A stretch of 8,070 bases of DNA from an uncultured Bacteroidota bacterium. Lineage in GTDB: Bacteria > Bacteroidota > Bacteroidia > Chitinophagales > Chitinophagaceae. The stretch lies in contig CAMPKR010000104.1 in the NCBI GenBank assembly GCA_946887345.1, forward strand, positions 1 through 8,070, written 5' to 3'. The notes under the pieces were generated by a model. That model was not told where the DNA came from, did not search any database, and saw nothing but the letters and a program-made list of their open reading frames with translations. Shown here one piece after another: positions 4,876 through 8,070 of this stretch; position 1 is the stretch's first letter, and each line of letters starts with the position of its first letter. The position numbers were made by a program, and so were the translations under genes.

Positions 4876-7800
4876 TTATCTGATTATCGTTACGTCACCT
4901 TTCAGGAACATTGGTTCGCCGGTATCGCAAATTGCTTCCATTATCCACACGTAAACGTCGGGGCGGGCCATGTCTCCTTTGAAGCGGCCATCCCAGGCAG
5001 AAAGCTCGTCATTCATCTGGAAGTTGGTCCTTTCAAAGAGTTTTTCGCCCCAGCGGTTGAATATTCTCAGAGACTTAACTGAGCTCACACCCTTGCCGCG
5101 TGGATAGAATACATCATTCTGCCCGTCGCCGTTAGGAGTAAACACAGTAGGCATGAAAAGCTGGCTATTGTCGCAAACCACATGCACCGTGATGTCGGCC
5201 GTGTCTTTACAACCGAAATCGGTGAAAGCGTAAACCATGTAATTGGTTGTGACCTTTGGTGTAGCTTCAGGTGACTCGCAACTATCGCAGCTTAGGGTAT
5301 TGGCAGGCATCCATGCCAGCTTGTCGAAAGTGCCGGTGGCCTGCAACTGCACAGTTCCACCACCGGTAACAGTAATATCCGGACCGGTAGAAACATCCGG
5401 CAGCGGGTGAACTATTACGTTTACATAAACTGTATCAGGTATACATGTACCATCGCGAGTGATGACTGTATACAAAGTTGTAGTATCAGGAGATGCAATA
5501 GGATGGCCGATCGTGGTATCGTTAAGTCCTGCAGAAGGCGACCAAGCCCAGTACTGGGCATTAGTTACAGACAGGGTTACTGTATCGTTCAGACAAACCT
5601 CAGCGTCTTCGGCAATACTTTCGGTTTTAGTTTTGAGACTTACCCTCACAGTGTCCGTGTTCGAACAACCGAAGACATCAGTTCCTTCTACCGTGTAAGT
5701 GGCAGGAACAGGAGTAATTACCGTTGGAGTAGGGCAAGCCGAGCAACTGAGCGTTCCATCGTTAGGTGTCCAGACATAGGTGTCACCGCCTGAGGCATAG
5801 AGTATGGCCGGGTCACCTACGCAGACTACTGTATCGGGACAAGCTTCAATGACCGGCAGATCGTGGATGGTTATATCTCCTTCCAGTGTATCAATACAAC
5901 CGGTAGAGCTGGTGACAACAAGGGTAACAGGATAAGTGCCTGTAGGCCCGTAGAAATAAGACGGGCTTTGATCGGTACTAGTGCTTCCGTCGTGGAACTG
6001 CCACCACCAGGAAGTGATGGAGGTAGAAGTAAACAAACCTTTAGATGTATCTACGAAAGTAGCAGTACTATTGATACAAGGAGTGTTGGCATAGAAGCCC
6101 ATAATGAGGGAATCGACCTTAATGGTATCGAGGCCGGGGTTAGATGTCTGGCAACCTGTACCATCGCTTAGGATCAGTTTAGGCAGGTAGAATCCCGCGG
6201 TAGTGTAGGTGTGGGTGATGGTATCTGTAGCTGAAGTAGTTGCTATAGAACCATCGTTAAAGTCCCAGGTAATGCTAGGCACATTGGCGAGGTTGGCCTG
6301 GAATAATACTGTGAGCGGAGCGCAGCCTTCGAGAGGTGTATAGTTGAAAGCACCGCCGAAACCATAGATGGTTGCTGTACGAGTCATTGTATCAGCGCAA
6401 CCGTACTGGTTTGATGCGATGAGCACGACAGTATATGCGCCGGGAGAAACGTAAGTAACCTGCGGATTGAAAAGAGTTGAAGTATTAGTGTTGCCCAAAT
6501 CCCAATTGTAGAAGAAGGCACCAGTAGAGAAATTCTGGATGTTTGGTACCAGCGGCGGACAAACGGCGACTGAATCCATTGTGAACGAGGCCACAGGGGT
6601 AGCGGCTGTGATGTAGTTGGTGGCAGTAAAGGTGTCCTTACAGCCATTGACGTCAGTAGCAATGAGCGTTACTGTATAGGTACCCGGACCATAAGCATGT
6701 TTAGGATTGGCTAGAGTAGAACTTCCGCCATCGCCAAAATCCCATTCGTATGCCAGGCCGTTGCCCACGCTATAGTTGGTGAAAACAACAGAGTCGGCGA
6801 CACATGGATGGGTGTTGCCGGCTACGAAAGCTACGTTTGGCTTGAATGCAGAAACGCTGCCAGTAGCTGTGTCCTTGCAGCCGACGTTATCGGTCACGAT
6901 CATCTGAACCGCATAGGTGCCTGCAGTATAGTAGGTGTTGGCTACAGTAGGTACGGTGACATTTGCCGTGCCATTGCCGAAATCCCATTCCCAGTTGGTG
7001 AAGAAAGTTCCTACCTGGTCGGTACTTGTATTAGTAAATGTGACCGTAAGCGGCACGCAGCCGGAAGGTGGATTAGTGGTAAACGATGCGTCAGGTTTTG
7101 CTACAAGAATGTAGTCCTGTTTAACGAGGGTATCTATACAACCGTTCATATCGGTTGTTATCAGCGTAACGTCAAAATAGCCGGGAGTGGGGTATCCGTG
7201 GGTGGTTATGGTGTTGTAGGATCCCCCCAACTGGCCGCCCTGGATTATCCAGAAGTATTCTATAGGGGTTCCACCTGTAATGACGGGTGTAAAAGTGACT
7301 GAGTCGGAGGGACAAATGGCTGTATCGGAGGCTGTAAAATTAGGCGCTAAGTCTACCAAAGTGAGATATGCCGCTACGGTATCGCGACAGCCGGAATTAG
7401 CGTTGTAGGTGTAGAGGGTGACTACCCAGTTGCCAAGTGAAGGGAAGTTATGTGTAGGATCGTTGTTGACAGAATCGACAGTGCCGTCACCGAAGTCCCA
7501 TTTGAACCAGGTAGCACCTATAGACTGATTATGGAACTGCATTAAAGTACGAGGAGAGCAAAGATGCTCATATGAGAGAACAGCCTTTGGCGAATCGACT
7601 GTAATAATGCCGGGATAGACGAAAGTATCCGGACAGCCATTGTTGTAAGCCACCAATACCGGGGTGAAGAATCCGGGATCGAGGAAGTAGTGGGTAGGGT
7701 TAACTACGCCGCTTTGTGTGGTTCCATCACCCCATATCCAGAGATAACCGGTAGCGTTGGTGGATGTATTGGTAAAGTAAACGGGGTCGGAGAAACAAAC

Positions 7801-8070
7801 CTGAGTCGGATTTACTGTGAAACCAGCGGTGGGTAATACTCCGACGCGTATCTCGATGTCGTCCGTGAAGGTACATCCGTTTGCCGTTGTAACGGTAACA
7901 GTAGCGGTGTAGATGCCGGGGTTAGTGTAGGTATGTGAAGGGCTGGAGGCGCTGGAAAAGAAGCCGTCACCGAAATCCCATTGGTAAGAGCCTGTAGGGG
8001 AGGGGTATGCCGTCCAATTGCCGAAGGGAACGTTGGTCTTGTGACTTAAAGTGCACGCGAGATCTACGGG
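4876..8070 (-). CDS. PKD-repeat surface/secreted protein with T9SS type B (gliding-motility-type) C-terminal domain, 5' end outside window
   Basis: The C-terminal 1064 residues are visible. The frame has no stop up to position 8070, so the true start lies outside. About nine PKD-type repeats spaced 80-90 residues apart fill residues 1-736, with cores such as YQWDFGDG (29-36), FKWDFGDG and YEWDFGDG, each closed by a D.NGC.DT-like strand. Three Ig-like modules follow (about 737-964), with Y.W.P...L and paired cysteines (SCSACP, SCDSCESP). The last 99 residues are the gliding-motility-associated C-terminal domain (FTPNGDGQNDVF, IFNRWGEKLFE, WDGRFKG, PDVYVW), the type B sorting signal of the T9SS. 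The protein should be exported by Sec, then crossed over the outer membrane by the T9SS and held at the surface or released. PKD arrays usually serve adhesion, gliding or polymer binding. Its partner porP follows 12 nt after the stop. No enzymatic domain is seen in the visible part. Confidence 0.93.
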   Translation of the reverse strand, partial: PVDLACTLSHKTNVPFGNWTAYPSPTGSYQWDFGDGFFSSASSPSHTYTNPGIYTATVTVTTANGCTFTDDIEIRVGVLPTAGFTVNPTQVCFSDPVYFTNTSTNATGYLWIWGDGTTQSGVVNPTHYFLDPGFFTPVLVAYNNGCPDTFVYPGIITVDSPKAVLSYEHLCSPRTLMQFHNQSIGATWFKWDFGDGTVDSVNNDPTHNFPSLGNWVVTLYTYNANSGCRDTVAAYLTLVDLAPNFTASDTAICPSDSVTFTPVITGGTPIEYFWIIQGGQLGGSYNTITTHGYPTPGYFDVTLITTDMNGCIDTLVKQDYILVAKPDASFTTNPPSGCVPLTVTFTNTSTDQVGTFFTNWEWDFGNGTANVTVPTVANTYYTAGTYAVQMIVTDNVGCKDTATGSVSAFKPNVAFVAGNTHPCVADSVVFTNYSVGNGLAYEWDFGDGGSSTLANPKHAYGPGTYTVTLIATDVNGCKDTFTATNYITAATPVASFTMDSVAVCPPLVPNIQNFSTGAFFYNWDLGNTNTSTLFNPQVTYVSPGAYTVVLIASNQYGCADTMTRTATIYGFGGAFNYTPLEGCAPLTVLFQANLANVPSITWDFNDGSIATTSATDTITHTYTTAGFYLPKLILSDGTGCQTSNPGLDTIKVDSLIMGFYANTPCINSTATFVDTSKGLFTSTSITSWWWQFHDGSTSTDQSPSYFYGPTGTYPVTLVVTSSTGCIDTLEGDITIHDLPVIEACPDTVVCVGDPAILYASGGDTYVWTPNDGTLSCSACPTPTVITPVPATYTVEGTDVFGCSNTDTVRVSLKTKTESIAEDAEVCLNDTVTLSVTNAQYWAWSPSAGLNDTTIGHPIASPDTTTLYTVITRDGTCIPDTVYVNVIVHPLPDVSTGPDITVTGGGTVQLQATGTFDKLAWMPANTLSCDSCESPEATPKVTTNYMVYAFTDFGCKDTADITVHVVCDNSQLFMPTVFTPNGDGQNDVFYPRGKGVSSVKSLRIFNRWGEKLFERTNFQMNDELSAWDGRFKGDMARPDVYVWIMEAICDTGEPMFLKGDVTIIR
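5863..8070 (-). repeat. Tandem PKD-domain coding repeat array
   Basis: Nine protein-level repeats of 80-90 residues are encoded here. Their core tryptophans fall at about visible residues 31, 111, 191, 274, 362, 443, 523, 602 and 690. The copies have diverged strongly: cores range from canonical WDFGDG to WIWGDG, WIIQGG, WDLGNT, WDFNDG and WQFHDG. The array is therefore old rather than a recent amplification and should be stable at DNA level. More copies probably lie beyond the window edge. Confidence 0.8.

Noticed and set aside
7654..7656. TTG codon as the start of the large PKD protein.
   Set aside because: The same frame runs on without a stop to 8070 and encodes two more PKD units (YQWDFGDG, LWIWGDG), so the TTG is an internal leucine codon in mid-domain.

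Overview
The window looks like chromosomal DNA from a Bacteroidota bacterium, probably a Chitinophagaceae-like member of the Chitinophagia. Three things point there: a type IX secretion (T9SS) type B cargo protein next to a PorP/SprF partner, a Bacteroidota-type -33/-7 promoter (TTTG / TAnnTTTG), and weak or absent Shine-Dalgarno sequences. Placement below phylum is inference. Five genes are visible. Four are on the minus strand and one is on the plus strand. No RNA gene, CRISPR array, insertion sequence or origin was seen.

Right to left on the minus strand, positions 8070-4876 hold the 3' part of a very large secreted PKD-repeat protein. Its frame stays open to the window edge. It ends in a gliding-motility-type C-terminal domain, which is a T9SS type B sorting signal. 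Immediately downstream (4863-3826) is a PorP/SprF outer-membrane protein, the usual partner of such cargo, and the pair ends at a good intrinsic terminator (3776-3798). A small SRPBCC/AHSA1-family gene (3325-3756, plus strand) converges on this terminator. Divergent from it is an unrecognised lipoprotein gene (3185-2496, minus), followed by a GC-rich hairpin and an intergenic stretch with short repeats.

The left third (2175-340) is the most interesting part. It is a two-gene operon of a BlaI/MecI-type repressor and a BlaR1-like M56 membrane metalloprotease. The protease's periplasmic C-terminal sensor is not a penicillin-binding or TonB domain. It is a complete N-acetylmuramoyl-L-alanine amidase (Amidase_3) domain with all four catalytic and zinc-binding residues. 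The promoter is framed by two near-identical 16-bp palindromes, one between the -33 and -7 boxes and one abutting the -7 box on the start-site side, as expected for autoregulation by the repressor. I propose a cell-wall-damage or muropeptide-sensing switch in which sensor and peptidoglycan hydrolase are one polypeptide. A long perfect inverted repeat follows the operon, and the far left end (1-278) holds no convincing gene but has a GC-rich, hairpin-containing patch.
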